This document shows, piece after piece, positions 18,804 to 28,563 of a stretch of DNA of 64,000 nucleotides (its first letter is position 1; each line of letters opens with the position of its first letter). The notes under the pieces are model-generated. The model made no database searches and was not told the DNA's origin. It was given only the letters and a program-made list of their open reading frames with translations. The position numbers and the translations under genes are program-made. Source of the stretch: JBOFIQ01 sp051654905 (GTDB taxonomy: Bacteria > Actinomycetota > Actinomycetes > Propionibacteriales > Propionibacteriaceae); contig JBOFYY010000158.1 of the NCBI GenBank assembly GCA_051654905.1, positions 62,001 through 126,000 on the forward strand, read 5' to 3'.

Positions 18804-18956
18804 TTAGATACAATAACGATAATCTCCCGTTATTTCCGCATCAATAGGACAATGCCATCTACGCCCCATCTGATCATTTTGTGCAGCGTTAGCAGGAATA
18901 ACTAACCCTCCAGCCAATGCCAACCCCGCGATTGCCGAAATAAATACTTTCTTCAT
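18804..18956 (-). CDS. Small secreted cysteine peptide, copy 2
   Basis: A 50-codon paralogue of the gene at 18286-18444. Residues 1-31 differ from copy 1 only at residue 8 (Ala for Val), and the DNA is close to identical there. After QMG the two diverge: RRWHCP here against IRWLCP, then different acidic linkers, converging again on DYRYCI at the end. Both mature cysteines are kept. The ribosome site AAAGGAG and the 5' leader are shared. The pattern, constant leader with variable mature part and fixed Cys, resembles duplicated effector or bacteriocin-like peptides, but no family is recognised. Confidence 0.82.
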   Translation of the reverse strand: MKKVFISAIAGLALAGGLVIPANAAQNDQMGRRWHCPIDAEITGDYRYCI

Positions 18957-19005
18957 GATGAGACTCCTTTGCCTCTATGAGTAGTAATTACGTGCGCACA
19001 TCTAC

Positions 19006-19034
19006 ATCTTGCAACGAGATACAATAACTGTCAA
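19006..19034 (-). promoter_or_regulatory. Promoter of secreted peptide copy 2
   Basis: On the minus strand: consensus -35 TTGACA (19034-19029), 17-base spacer, -10 CAAGAT (19011-19006), leaving a leader of roughly 45 bases before the ATG. It is the better of the two promoters by consensus. Confidence 0.6.
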
Positions 19035-19159
19035 GCACTTTTAAGAAAAAATTTATTTGTTACATAGACAACATACTTACATTAATGGTGGATGATTCAC
19101 CTACTAACAGTCTCCACTAAACCTGTGCGAGCTAAGATTTTGCTATTTTCTAGTACTGT

Positions 19160-20515
19160 TTAGCTTTTAGAAGCCACCCGCAACAGCACTGGGAAAAGCA
19201 ACAGCGATAGCACAGCTAATCCTACGAAAATATACCCAGATGCCGCCGCATGACCTGAAACAACAAGGACTGACGCTATCGCCGAACAAACAGCCGTAAA
19301 GAGCGTAGCGGATACTGATTCTGCTAATACCGTAGCTGTAGCAATTTCGTCATTTATTCCATCGCTAACAGCAGGTTCTTCAAAAACTGCGTTCAACGTA
19401 TCAAGGTATATAAATCCCATACCAGTACCAGCACAACCGGCCCCAGCTACCGTCAAACTCAGCCCAATACGAGTTGAAAAAATACCTAAGATCCCCGCAG
19501 CGACAACCGAAAAACCTATTACTAATAACGAAGCACCGATTAGCGCCCTCCTATGAAAAACAGCCGTAGAAGACGCTGGTTTAATTCCCATCCACATTCC
19601 CAAGAGCGCCCATGCTAAACCAGATGCCATTAACATCACAGCAATAATCTCAGAGCTAGCAGAAAGTGCCTCGGAAGCAGCAATAGCCATAATGGAATCT
19701 GCACCAAGATAGATTCCGCAAATCATAAATAACAGCAAGATCGCAGAGTGACGCCCTCTCTTGGCAGCAAAAACTCCTGAAGGCAGCAATTTAAAGACAG
19801 CAAAGGACACCGTAACTACTCCAGCACATAGGAATGTGAACCAAAGACCAGATAATCCCGAAGAAGCAGAAACAACAACAATTCCAACAAAAAGCAAAAC
19901 TGACAGCGCTAACGTCGAACGCAAAGATCTAGTTTCTGATTCTGGCTGGTTACTTGATTCGCCCAGATTCCGTGATACTACCCAGCGAGCAGCCAACAAA
20001 ACTGGAAGATAAAGCACCAAAGCAACTCGCCAACTCCATAAGCGACTAACTAGAGCTCCATAGGTAGGCCCAACCAAAGAAGAAATAACCCACATTGCCG
20101 AAAACCCAGCCAACACTAATTGCCGCCAGCGTTTATCTAAATTAGTGATCACAGCCGACATAGAAACTGAGGCGAGGATACCTCCAGCTAAGCCCGAAAT
20201 GATTCGACCACCAGCAAATATCCAGACATTGTTAGCTACCGCACTCAGCGAAGCACCAGCTATCACAACTAAGGTTCCAGCAAGCAAAACCTTAGACGTA
20301 CTCCAGCGGCGCACTGCGTAAACACCTAGCGGCATCGTAATAAATGCTGCCGCAGCCGCCGCAGTCGAAAGAAGACCAAAAAACTTTTTGGCATCTAAAT
20401 CTGCAGCAATCTGCGGAACAACAAGAGCTAAAAGATAAGTTTGCATTCCAGCAATTAGCTCAATAGCCAATAGAGCGATCGCTAGACGTGCCTCACGGCT
20501 TTTCATGATGTTCAT
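19160..20515 (-). CDS. MFS transporter, drug-exporter type
   Basis: A 451-residue membrane protein with about 12 hydrophobic segments. The first half has ELIAGMQTYLLALVVPQIAADL and the motif region after TM2-TM3 with LGVYAVRRWSTSKVLL, followed by GRIISGLAGGILASVSMSAV, which fit proton-driven efflux MFS proteins of the arabinose/drug type. It lies about 200 bases upstream of the peptide genes on the same strand; export of the peptides is not implied, since those carry Sec signal peptides. Substrate unknown. M4 is an alternative start. Confidence 0.88.
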   Translation of the reverse strand: MNIMKSREARLAIALLAIELIAGMQTYLLALVVPQIAADLDAKKFFGLLSTAAAAAAFITMPLGVYAVRRWSTSKVLLAGTLVVIAGASLSAVANNVWIFAGGRIISGLAGGILASVSMSAVITNLDKRWRQLVLAGFSAMWVISSLVGPTYGALVSRLWSWRVALVLYLPVLLAARWVVSRNLGESSNQPESETRSLRSTLALSVLLFVGIVVVSASSGLSGLWFTFLCAGVVTVSFAVFKLLPSGVFAAKRGRHSAILLLFMICGIYLGADSIMAIAASEALSASSEIIAVMLMASGLAWALLGMWMGIKPASSTAVFHRRALIGASLLVIGFSVVAAGILGIFSTRIGLSLTVAGAGCAGTGMGFIYLDTLNAVFEEPAVSDGINDEIATATVLAESVSATLFTAVCSAIASVLVVSGHAAASGYIFVGLAVLSLLLFPVLLRVASKS

Positions 20516-20587
20516 GCTATAGCAGCCTTGCTGCAGCCGCTAAGGACACCCTTACTTCAATAAGTAAAGATTCAGTACCCAAACACA

Positions 20588-21480
20588 TTACGGCGCCAAC
20601 GATGCCAACGCCACCACATAGACCCCGTCTTGGCGTCGGTAACTGTAGCCACCACCTGTTATCACAATACGGCGAATATCCGAATAGTTTTTAGGGTCAA
20701 TTTTTGCAGCAAATCGATCTAGTGAAGCTGCAGCTTGATCAATCACCGTAGGATGCTGCCCAAGCTTAGCCTCGATAAGTAGAAGCACCCCATCGGGGTA
20801 CTCGACTATGGCATCAACTTCCGCGCCAGTGGTATCGCGCGCATGAGCCACAGTCCGCCCCGAATAAACTTTCAAATCATGCACAACCTGAGACTCAAAC
20901 AACTGCCCTACATAGGAAAGATCCCGCATCAACGAATCCGGACTAGCTTCAAGAGCAGCTACTGCAAGCGCCGGATCCGCCAAATGACGCTTCGGCTCCT
21001 TCCGTAGCGTAGCCTTCGATCTAAGATAGCTGGACCATGCAGGTTGATCCTCCTCTGGCAAGCGCACTTAAATAATCGCGTACTGTACCACGAGACAGAT
21101 CTGCATCATCTGCTAGCTTCGATATATTCATCTCTGTCGCGATCCCTCTAGCTAGTGTACATACGGATCCAAGCAAACCTACCAGCACCAGTATGCCGAG
21201 CAAGGTCAGCAATTGAAGCGGAAGAACCAGTCAGAATGAATAGCCCCTTACCTTGGACTTCATCTACTCGCCGCCTAACAAGATTCCATAGTTGAGGCTG
21301 CAGATGCCACTCATCAAATAAGCGTGGATTTTTCCCATCAAGCAACAAACTAGGAGCTGTAACCATAATTTGCTCAACATTGGGATCGGTATCAACCTCC
21401 ACAATACTAGCTGCCACCTGCAAAGCAGTAGCAGTTTCGCCAAATGCCTTGAGACTCTCGATAACTACTCTCCCTTACGC
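20588..21480 (-). pseudogene. Decayed AAA ATPase with DUF4143 domain
   Basis: Three pieces in different frames line up as one gene. 21148-21423 encodes the ATPase middle part (PRLFDEWHLQPQLWNLVRRR, then GLFILTGSSA). A middle fragment encodes the winged-helix part LADDADLSRGTVRDYLSALA. 20588-21067 encodes the DUF4143 nuclease-like end (GAEVDAIVEYPDG, LLLIEAKLG). The Walker A region is eroded (LKAFGETATA where GPxxxGKT is expected), a stretch of around 100 residues is missing between the first two pieces, and frames shift twice. Not functional as a whole. Confidence 0.8.
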
Positions 21481-21562
21481 CGCAAAGCAGCTTCAAGGTC
21501 ATGATCCGCTTGCCGCTTCAGGTACATGATGCCTCATAGGTCATTTTTATAAATAGAGCTTC

Positions 21563-21601
21563 CGTCAATTTGAGAGTCTATCAGTCGTCAATTTGAGAGT
21601 C
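21563..21601. repeat. Two 16-base direct repeats
   Basis: CGTCAATTTGAGAGTC occurs at 21563-21578 and again at 21586-21601, a 23-base period. The pair lies in the 260-base gap between the broken DUF4143 gene and the ABC transporter. It may be an operator or a relic of a mobile-element end. The rest of that gap shows no gene. Confidence 0.6.
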
Positions 21602-21739
21602 GCCTAGTTGGTTTTACATCCTCTTAAAACCCTCGACGTGCCAACAAGAAGCCTCCCCCACTCCACAAAAGATGACACACGATAATGTTGTTTCAGAATC
21701 GAATATAGATTCGTTTCACAATTAAGTTGTCAGGATTTT

Positions 21740-22672
21740 TTGTTGAGTGACACAGGTTCAGCTGCTGTTATAACAGAGCGAGTAGAAAAGCGCTACGGAG
21801 ATCGCGTAGTGCTATCAAATGTGAGCTTTCAAGTACCTGAAGGGCAAGTCTTTGGACTACTAGGCCCTAATGGATCCGGTAAAACCACAACTATGCGCAT
21901 AATTTCAGGAAACCTTCAAAGAGACCAGGGATCGGTTCTAGTTCTTGGATCTGATCCCGGTATTCTCGGCAGGCATATCCGCTCATATATAGGAATAGTT
22001 CCTCAAGAAGACGGACTCGATCCTGAACTGACCGTAGCGCAAAACTTGACTGTATTTGGTAGATATTTTGGACTACACGGGCGTCAGCTGAAACTACGAG
22101 TACAAGAGCTTTTAGAAGAATGCGGTTTATCAATGCGAGCTCCTGATCGGATCGATACTCTCTCTGGCGGAATGCGTCGTCGCCTAGTTTTAGCGCGCGC
22201 GATGCTGTCGCACCCCAAGATTCTTCTGATGGATGAACCCACAACAGCATTAGACCCAGGAGCCAGACATGAGGTATGGGAATCTATTCGCACACTAACT
22301 AGAGAAACTGGTGTAAGCGTATTGCTGACCACTCACTTTATGGATGAAGCCGAATACCTATGCGATTCTGTCTCATTCATCAACTACGGAAGCACCGGCC
22401 CAACTAGTTCACCACAAGAATTCATCAAAGCGTGCTGCCCCCGCGACATCGTCGAAGTGAAAGCAAACAGCCAGACTCTAGCCAGAATTATTGCTGATCT
22501 ACCAGATAGAATCCCAGAATATAGCCAATTTAGTGACAGATTATGTTTTCGTACAGACTCAGGGAAAGATCTTGTCGCAACTCTCGAAAAACTTGAATCG
22601 GTTCAAGATGCAGCCGTAAATCGTCGACCTGCAAATCTAGAAGACGCATATCTAGTAATGACTGCTAGGTGA
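21740..22672 (+). CDS. ABC-2 type exporter, ATP-binding protein (NodI/DrrA-like)
   Basis: A 310-residue ATPase. It has Walker A GPNGSGKTTT (residues 44-53), Q-loop VPQEDGLD, signature LSGGMRRR, Walker B ILLMDEP, D-loop TALDPG and H-loop LTTHF, all intact. The C-terminal extension after residue 225 is typical of exporters such as NodI and DrrA. Translation appears to start at one of two adjacent TTG codons, behind AGGA; no in-frame ATG exists nearby. Two permease genes follow, the first interrupted. Substrate unknown. Confidence 0.9.
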   Translation: MLSDTGSAAVITERVEKRYGDRVVLSNVSFQVPEGQVFGLLGPNGSGKTTTMRIISGNLQRDQGSVLVLGSDPGILGRHIRSYIGIVPQEDGLDPELTVAQNLTVFGRYFGLHGRQLKLRVQELLEECGLSMRAPDRIDTLSGGMRRRLVLARAMLSHPKILLMDEPTTALDPGARHEVWESIRTLTRETGVSVLLTTHFMDEAEYLCDSVSFINYGSTGPTSSPQEFIKACCPRDIVEVKANSQTLARIIADLPDRIPEYSQFSDRLCFRTDSGKDLVATLEKLESVQDAAVNRRPANLEDAYLVMTAR

Positions 22673-22680
22673 TTTTCAGC

Positions 22681-23430
22681 ATGAACGGTGTAGCAGCATA
22701 CGTGCTGGGACGACTTCAATCACTCATGTCGTATTGGAAAAGCCTGCTGCTAAATAGCTTCGTCGCCCCACTATGTTACATAGCTGTATTGCGTTGGGGT
22801 ATTGCTGGATCGGGAATCTCTGGCCACCTAGTATAAAACCCCCAAGAATACGTAGCATTTAGCACTGCTGGACTCATAGTTGGGATAACAGCGGTAACTG
22901 CCGCCGGCTACGGAATGTGGCCTATCTCCTCTGGTTTTGAAGGTAACAGACGATTCTTTGTAGCCACATTTAGTCCACTCAATGCGATACAAGTCGCAGT
23001 AGGTGAAGCATGTTCAATTCTTATCAGGCTTGCTTTCCAAATATTCGGATTCATTATCGTTGCGGTAATAATGCGGGCATTAAACTGCGAAGCTGGACTA
23101 TTTAGGCTTTTTATGAGCGCATCAGCAACCTGCTTATTTATGTACCTACTCTTCGCATCGCTAACGGTTTGGCTCCGCAAATTCAAGTTTTTCTTCTTCG
23201 TAGCAGACCGAATAATCCTAGTTCCGCTAATGATGCTGAGCGGGACTTGGTGCGATTTGAGTGTTCTACCGGATTGGATTCGTAAATGTGCTCAGCTATC
23301 TCCGATCTGGCACGGAGCGCAACTCAGTCGAGCAACTAATATCACAGAACATCTAGCTTTTTTACTATGCGGATCGATCGCTTTTTTCGTTATCTTTATT
23401 TTCGGCATGAAGCGACGCTTGGAGAATTGA
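22681..23430 (+). pseudogene. ABC-2 permease interrupted by an in-frame stop
   Basis: Reading from ATG 22681, eight bases after the ATPase stop, gives 51 codons (MNGVAAYVLGRLQ at the start), then TAA at 22834-22836, then the same frame stays open to 23430 for a further 197 codons. The joined 249-residue product would have six membrane segments and the ABC-2/NodJ layout, matching the length of the second permease (250 aa). A single substitution explains the break. The downstream ATG at 22915 could yield only a truncated protein missing the first membrane segments. Confidence 0.85.
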
Positions 23431-23431
23431 C

Positions 23432-24184
23432 ATGACTACATGGATCGGGTCATTCAAAGTATTTCGTCGAGGTTTAACCGCTATGAGCCGCTGGAGCGTC
23501 CTACTGTTACTTCCCGCAGGAGTAGTAGTTGGTCTATGTTACTTACTTATTTTTGGGCCAGCATTTCGGGCACAAGGGTACGCAAGTATCTTAACTCTTT
23601 CCTGCGGATTAGAAGCTTTAAGTATTCTAAACGGATCTTTTACAGATTCAATGGATCCACTATATTCGCGGTTAAGAATATCTCGAAGTTATCTAATTAC
23701 TCTTGAAACCACACCACTTCAAGAAGGATCTTTAATAATCGGCGACAGCTTAGTATCCACATTTAGATCTACGATCTACGCGCTAGGTGTTGGCGTAGCA
23801 ATATTAGCCATGTATCCCATATCGCTACCCACTGTTATTTTATGGACGGCGCTTACCATGCCCTGCGGATTCATACTAAGCATGTTCTGCTTTTGTCTTT
23901 GCGCTTGTGTTAATTCACTATCGCAACTGAACATAGTACGTTTTCTCCTTCTTCCAATGTTTCTTTTTTCAGGTGCAATTATTCCCCTTGATGGATTCCC
24001 AAAACTTGTAATCCTTGTAGCGCAATGGCTCCCAGTTTGGAAGATCAGCGAACTCTTTAGATACGCTAGCCTAGGCGATTTCAGGAATATAGCTATCCCA
24101 ACCATTTACTTACTGGCTCTAGGTTCCGTCTCTTATCTAATCTCGCTACGCAAGCTACGCTCCGATCTAGGCAGAACTGTTTAA
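23432..24184 (+). CDS. ABC-2 type permease (NodJ/DrrB-like)
   Basis: A 250-residue membrane protein starting one base after the broken permease. About six hydrophobic segments are visible, with the ABC-2 signature region FLLLPMFLFSGAIIPLDGFP near residue 175. It forms a set with the ATPase at 21740 and the interrupted permease. If both permeases are needed as a heterodimer, the exporter is dead in this strain; a homodimer of this one could still work. Confidence 0.85.
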   Translation: MTTWIGSFKVFRRGLTAMSRWSVLLLLPAGVVVGLCYLLIFGPAFRAQGYASILTLSCGLEALSILNGSFTDSMDPLYSRLRISRSYLITLETTPLQEGSLIIGDSLVSTFRSTIYALGVGVAILAMYPISLPTVILWTALTMPCGFILSMFCFCLCACVNSLSQLNIVRFLLLPMFLFSGAIIPLDGFPKLVILVAQWLPVWKISELFRYASLGDFRNIAIPTIYLLALGSVSYLISLRKLRSDLGRTV

Positions 24185-24243
24185 CCTGTTTTTAATCAGT
24201 GCTTGCAAAGTAGAGTTCTAATCGTTTCTTGTCAGTCCAAATG

Positions 24244-24480
24244 TTATCCATAGCCATAGCATTCACGTTGGCAGCGACAGTCGCCACATCGGGGACAGTA
24301 CGGTTGGTTGCAGTCTAGGCAGGGGTAGCCGCGTCGCTCAAACTGCGTGCAGCAGCATGTCCCTCTGTTAGACGGGGCGCGCTCGATGGGCGGATGAAAG
24401 CTCTCAATGCCCCACAAGTCCTGATCGGACAACACGACGTAAGTCCTCTTGTGATCACTCAGTGCATTGCAGTAGAAGTC
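24244..24480 (-). pseudogene. Fragment with a dense cysteine cluster
   Basis: On the minus strand an open stretch encodes WGAQADFYCNALSDH and ends with a cysteine cluster (CLDCNQPYCPRCGDCRC), resembling a zinc-binding tail. Its upstream end runs into other frames and no good start is visible, so I treat it as the 3' remnant of a larger gene. Base composition is more GC-rich than the flanking ABC exporter. Family not recognised. Confidence 0.4.
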
Positions 24481-24655
24481 TGCCTGTGCTCCCCACAGCG
24501 TGCGCCAGGTCGGCGAGATGACGTGGCTACCGACGCAAGAGTAAGCAGTGGATGCCCGGGATCGCGCCAAGGAACACCGCTGTCCAGCCTTGACCAGGGT
24601 CCGGTTTGATACTGGCGTAACGGACTAGGCCGCTGTATTTTGTCAATGATGGCGA

Positions 24656-25402
24656 TTGCCCCCAAACTTGGCAGGTGCTTCGCAAGCGCAATTTCGCACG
24701 CAAATTCGACACCGGACTACACACGCGAGCCGGGCTGCCCGCACCGAGAAACAGATGCTCGAAACCGAATACGCTCGCCTTCAAGAGCAGATGACCGACC
24801 TGCTCAACCCAGTCGAACCAGCCTCTGACTTTGAACCGAGCACCTATTTCCCGACCGATTTCTACTCGGAGATGACTCGCTACCTGCGAGAGATACTTGC
24901 TGAAACCCAGTATTCGGATGCCCAGCGGGCGGTGTTCGATTCCAGTGAGTTCGACATCAAGATCGGCTACAAAGCTAAACGGAGCCACGGCAAGGGCTAC
25001 CGGGCATTCTTCAACACCATCATGGTTCTCGCGCTCCGCCGATACATTTATGAGCACGCTGTCCACAAGCCTTCGATCGTCGTCCTTGACACTCCAACCC
25101 TTGGTCTCGAGCACCAAAAGAGTGGAGCAGATTTGGTCACGAGCCACGACAAGAACGGACGCCCCAAGACCGGCCTGCTACGCAACCTCTACGACCACAT
25201 GGTCGACACCGGAGAATACGGACAACTCATCATCCTCAACAACACCGATGTCACACCCACCACCCGCTACGACCGCGAAGACTCGACCGAACTAGTATTC
25301 GGAGAACATGAAGAAGCCAACCGGCCAGGGTTACTACTCGACTTACGTGAAGCCCAACCAACCGAATCACAAGAAGGATTCGAACAAGATAAGCTGTGGT
25401 AG
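24656..25402 (+). pseudogene. C-terminal fragment of a SMC/Rad50-like AAA ATPase
   Basis: The open stretch of 248 codons starts in a coiled-coil-like segment (EKQMLETEYARLQEQMTDLL), followed by SHGKGYRAFFNTIMVLALRR and the Walker B/D-loop region PSIVVLDTPTLGLE. These match the C-terminal half of coiled-coil ATPases found in bacterial defence or repair systems. The N-terminal Walker A half and the first coiled-coil arm are absent, and the only starts are a TTG and internal codons. It is best read as a truncated remnant. GC content is higher than in neighbours. Confidence 0.6.
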
Positions 25403-25781
25403 GAATGACCTCACCCGCGGAGCCCAGATCCCTGGCTTCCGCCAAAAGACAAAACCCAGCGCAGAACTGGCGGTCCGGTACGTACGATCGTGTAGCGCTG
25501 CTACGGATTGCAGCATTCGGTGGATTTGGCAGACATCCTGCCAGTCACTGGGGCCGAGAAAGCGGGATTTGCAGGTTCAGTCACCGTAAGGACGCCGCGA
25601 ACAGTCCGCCCAATTTATGCAATCACCTGCCGACCACTAGAAACAATATTTAACTATCCAGCAAAAAAGTGTTGAGAAGCTACGTCCGGGTGGACAGACA
25701 AATCAAACTCTTCTCATGAAGCAGTTTCAGGGTCTACTGAGGGTTCTGGATGATTACAAAATGATAGCACTTGCTACCATA
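25403..25781. other. Intergenic DNA without recognisable gene
   Basis: A 379-base stretch between the ATPase fragment and the MFS gene. Short open frames exist on both strands but none has a start signal, a plausible composition or a recognisable motif. Confidence 0.5.
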
Positions 25782-27044
25782 TCAAGTCTTAGACAGAGCA
25801 AGAAGCACCAAAAACACTCCTGCAGCGAGGAAGAATATAGGAACGAGCGTTGTAACCGTAAAAAACTTCAAAAGCAAACTTAGTGCACCGAGGGTGATCA
25901 TGGAAGCCGCACGAGCGACGGCGGAACTGACCGACGTTAGGGTACTTAGGGAATCTTCACTGGCCAATGAACGGAAATGAGCATCGGCATAAAAAACGAT
26001 AATCCAGAATCCGAAAACGAAGACTAAGTAAGCAGCCAGTGCAAGCCGCGAGCTTGAAAACATACCTGTCAGGGAAACAACACCGACAAAACCCAACGTT
26101 ACTTTTGCCCAGCGACTATTTCGCAAATACGCAATCGCGGAAGTTCCAAGAAATGAAACCAATACAGAGATCGACTGCAGCACAACATATACGATGCCGA
26201 AATATTTTGGTTCAACGCCTTTTTGAAGGAAATAGGCCTGCCAAAACTGGAAATGAACCTGAAAGAATACTTGCGTGATCGCAATTGCAAAGATGACCTT
26301 GCGAATTGTCGGGTTTCTTAGGCAGAGCAACGCGTCACACAGGGTCCTTTTGACCAGGTCGACCATACGTTCTGCACTCTGCGAACCAGAAAGCCCCTCA
26401 TCCTCAAAATCTGTGGCGTTTAAGTGGAAAATGGCCAGGACGAACAGCGCAACAAAAATCGTGGTTCCACACACTCCCAGGTAGAGTCCGTCCCCAACGA
26501 ATGCGTAAAGCGTGGATCCGACCAGACCGCCTATGATCATGCCGATCGTTTCGAATCGGGCATCAACCCTGACTAGGTAGTGAATAACAGCCCCAGCTCC
26601 AAGCTTGCTCCTTCGACAAAACTTTCTCACCGCGAGTATTACCTCGTTGCCGATAGTACCTGACTCTAAGGCATTAGCAACACCATAAATAAACCAGGCG
26701 AGGCACAAGACTGGCACAGATGAAGTCACAAAAACCAGGACACCGAAGATCGAAAGGAAGATCTTCGACACGATATATACGTTCTTCCGTCCGAGCGAGT
26801 CTGCAATAACTCCCGATGGAACTTCAGCAATGAATACCGACAGCGAATAAAAGATCTGGATTAGGGCGATCTCGGAAAGAGTCACTCCTTTAGCAAGGAG
26901 AATCGGCGTTAATACGGCGTGAGGTAAAGAAACAGAAAGCGCCGACAGAAGGGACGCAGCGTAATAGACCCGAGTTCCTGAAACAATCCGCCGAGGAAAA
27001 CTAGACGGCCACCTAGCTTCCACAATACTCACATCCAGCATCAT
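25782..27044 (-). CDS. MFS transporter
   Basis: A 420-residue, 12-segment transporter. The MFS motif A is seen as GVIADSLGRKNVY near residue 78 and is intact; the preceding FYSLSVFIAEVPSG is typical of small drug/multidrug efflux families. It is the only intact gene in the GC-rich, fragment-filled stretch between the ABC exporter and tRNA-Ala, so it looks like imported cargo. A role in resistance is possible but cannot be assigned from sequence. The first two codons are ATG ATG; the second is equally usable. Confidence 0.87.
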   Translation of the reverse strand: MMLDVSIVEARWPSSFPRRIVSGTRVYYAASLLSALSVSLPHAVLTPILLAKGVTLSEIALIQIFYSLSVFIAEVPSGVIADSLGRKNVYIVSKIFLSIFGVLVFVTSSVPVLCLAWFIYGVANALESGTIGNEVILAVRKFCRRSKLGAGAVIHYLVRVDARFETIGMIIGGLVGSTLYAFVGDGLYLGVCGTTIFVALFVLAIFHLNATDFEDEGLSGSQSAERMVDLVKRTLCDALLCLRNPTIRKVIFAIAITQVFFQVHFQFWQAYFLQKGVEPKYFGIVYVVLQSISVLVSFLGTSAIAYLRNSRWAKVTLGFVGVVSLTGMFSSSRLALAAYLVFVFGFWIIVFYADAHFRSLASEDSLSTLTSVSSAVARAASMITLGALSLLLKFFTVTTLVPIFFLAAGVFLVLLALSKT

Positions 27045-27531
27045 GATTCAATGCAAGTTCCAGCCTTTCCCAAGTGGCGTTGGCTAACCCCAGACGTTTG
27101 TCGAACGACTGCACTAGCCCGAATTGTCCTGCTTACCATCTAGATTAGTTCTTCATGCCGAGTCGCATCGTGTCATATCTGGTTAGTGTTTCAACATCGT
27201 ACGATGGGCCCATCAACGTGTCAATCCATTGACGTACCTGTCCTATATCGCCTGCCAATAACGGCCGGGGAGGTGCTTACTGGACGTACGAACCCGGTAT
27301 GACTGTCGCGCCTCTAATGCCTGCAGTGCGGCAACCATACGGCTGTTAGCACGTCAGTATAGATCCACGCGTGAGAGCGCCACGTGGACTCCTGGTCGCG
27401 GGGTTCGGCACAACGTGACGATGCTTGCAGAGCTGCTGTCATGTGCGGAGCTACAGTCCCCCGCCATCCACTCCTGATGCAGGAAAATCTATCATTCAAA
27501 GGGATCTTAACTACTAAACCGCAGTAGGATT

Positions 27532-27780
27532 CTAAACAATTCGATCATGGTCTGCCTCGCAAGATGCCAGGTAGAGTCCGTGGCCGGATTTTTCGCGGTC
27601 GGCGCGGTCGCTTACGGCGTTGCCCACGATTCTCGCCATTTCGCACATATGGTTTAGGTGATCGGTTACCCCAGTTGCTGAGCTGAGTTGCAGGCGTGCT
27701 GCAACAACTCTGCCAGCCGTATCCTGGCCGGTAAAACTGCTGGTATGGCGGCCAATCCGGACCTGGTTGTCGGGTTTGAC
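27532..27780 (-). pseudogene. Coding-like relic, C-terminal fragment of unknown protein
   Basis: An 82-codon open run on the minus strand bounded by an in-frame TGA (27781-27783) and TAG. It has no proper start but reads like real protein: VRIGRHTSSFTGQDTAGRVV, then HLNHMCEMARIVGNAVSDRA, with GC-rich third positions. Probably the end of a decayed mobile-element gene. Family not recognised. Confidence 0.4.
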
Positions 27781-28563
27781 TCAGATGGCAGTAGTGAGTC
27801 TAAAAATAAGATGGAGATCGAGCACTCGAACTCGGCTGACGTCTTTTCCACACGCCCGGTCTCGCCAACTCAACTGACATCTTCTTCGCGCGCTCAATCT
27901 CGGGCGTAAAAGCGACCTATCCAACATTAGGTCAACGTACTACCGCGTGGTCAGGGATTAAGGCTACGCTACCTATACGAAGTGGAACGCCAGCGCAAGA
28001 TTTAAGCACGGCTATGGGACTGGTAGGCCTGAAGATCAGCGACTTCGCAGCCTCGCAAAAGGACATCGGTTGGTGCACAACGAAATACGCTGGTGCAAGC
28101 GGATCGACGACAAAGAGCATACTCCCTGTGAGCTACTACAAGGAGCCGGCATGCTTTGAAGGTTATAGGAATGAAAGCTGCAAGAGCTCTATTTGTGAAT
28201 CAATCCTGCCCACCTGTCCAGAGACATGAAATACTGCATCGCGAGCTCGCGGGGACAGCAAAGCGGCCCACGGAGAAGCTGGCCAGAAAGGTGTTAGAGG
28301 ACCGCTCCGAACGATTCAAAGACCCGCATCCAGGTCAACGGTACATATCCAACCCTTCACACTGAATTCGACGTGAGCCGCCAAGGCTCCTTTCATCTTC
28401 TATCTAAGATTTCACGTAGCAGCTCACATTGGATAAGGGCTTAAGTGGCGGTGCTTTTGACGTAACACTCATGCCGGCTCACAATTGGCACCCGTTAAGC
28501 CTTCTATTCTGGTCCAACCGGCGTGGGCCTCCTGTGGAGACTTTCCCAACCGAAACCCATCCT

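Noticed and set aside
18286..18956. Lactococcin-972-type bacteriocin genes
   Set aside because: Mature parts are too short and lack the typical Trp/Tyr/Gly-rich C-terminus and the usual ABC/immunity neighbours.
24527..25147. 206-codon open frame on the minus strand
   Set aside because: It is antisense to the ATPase fragment, whose plus-strand reading contains recognisable motifs; the minus reading shows none.
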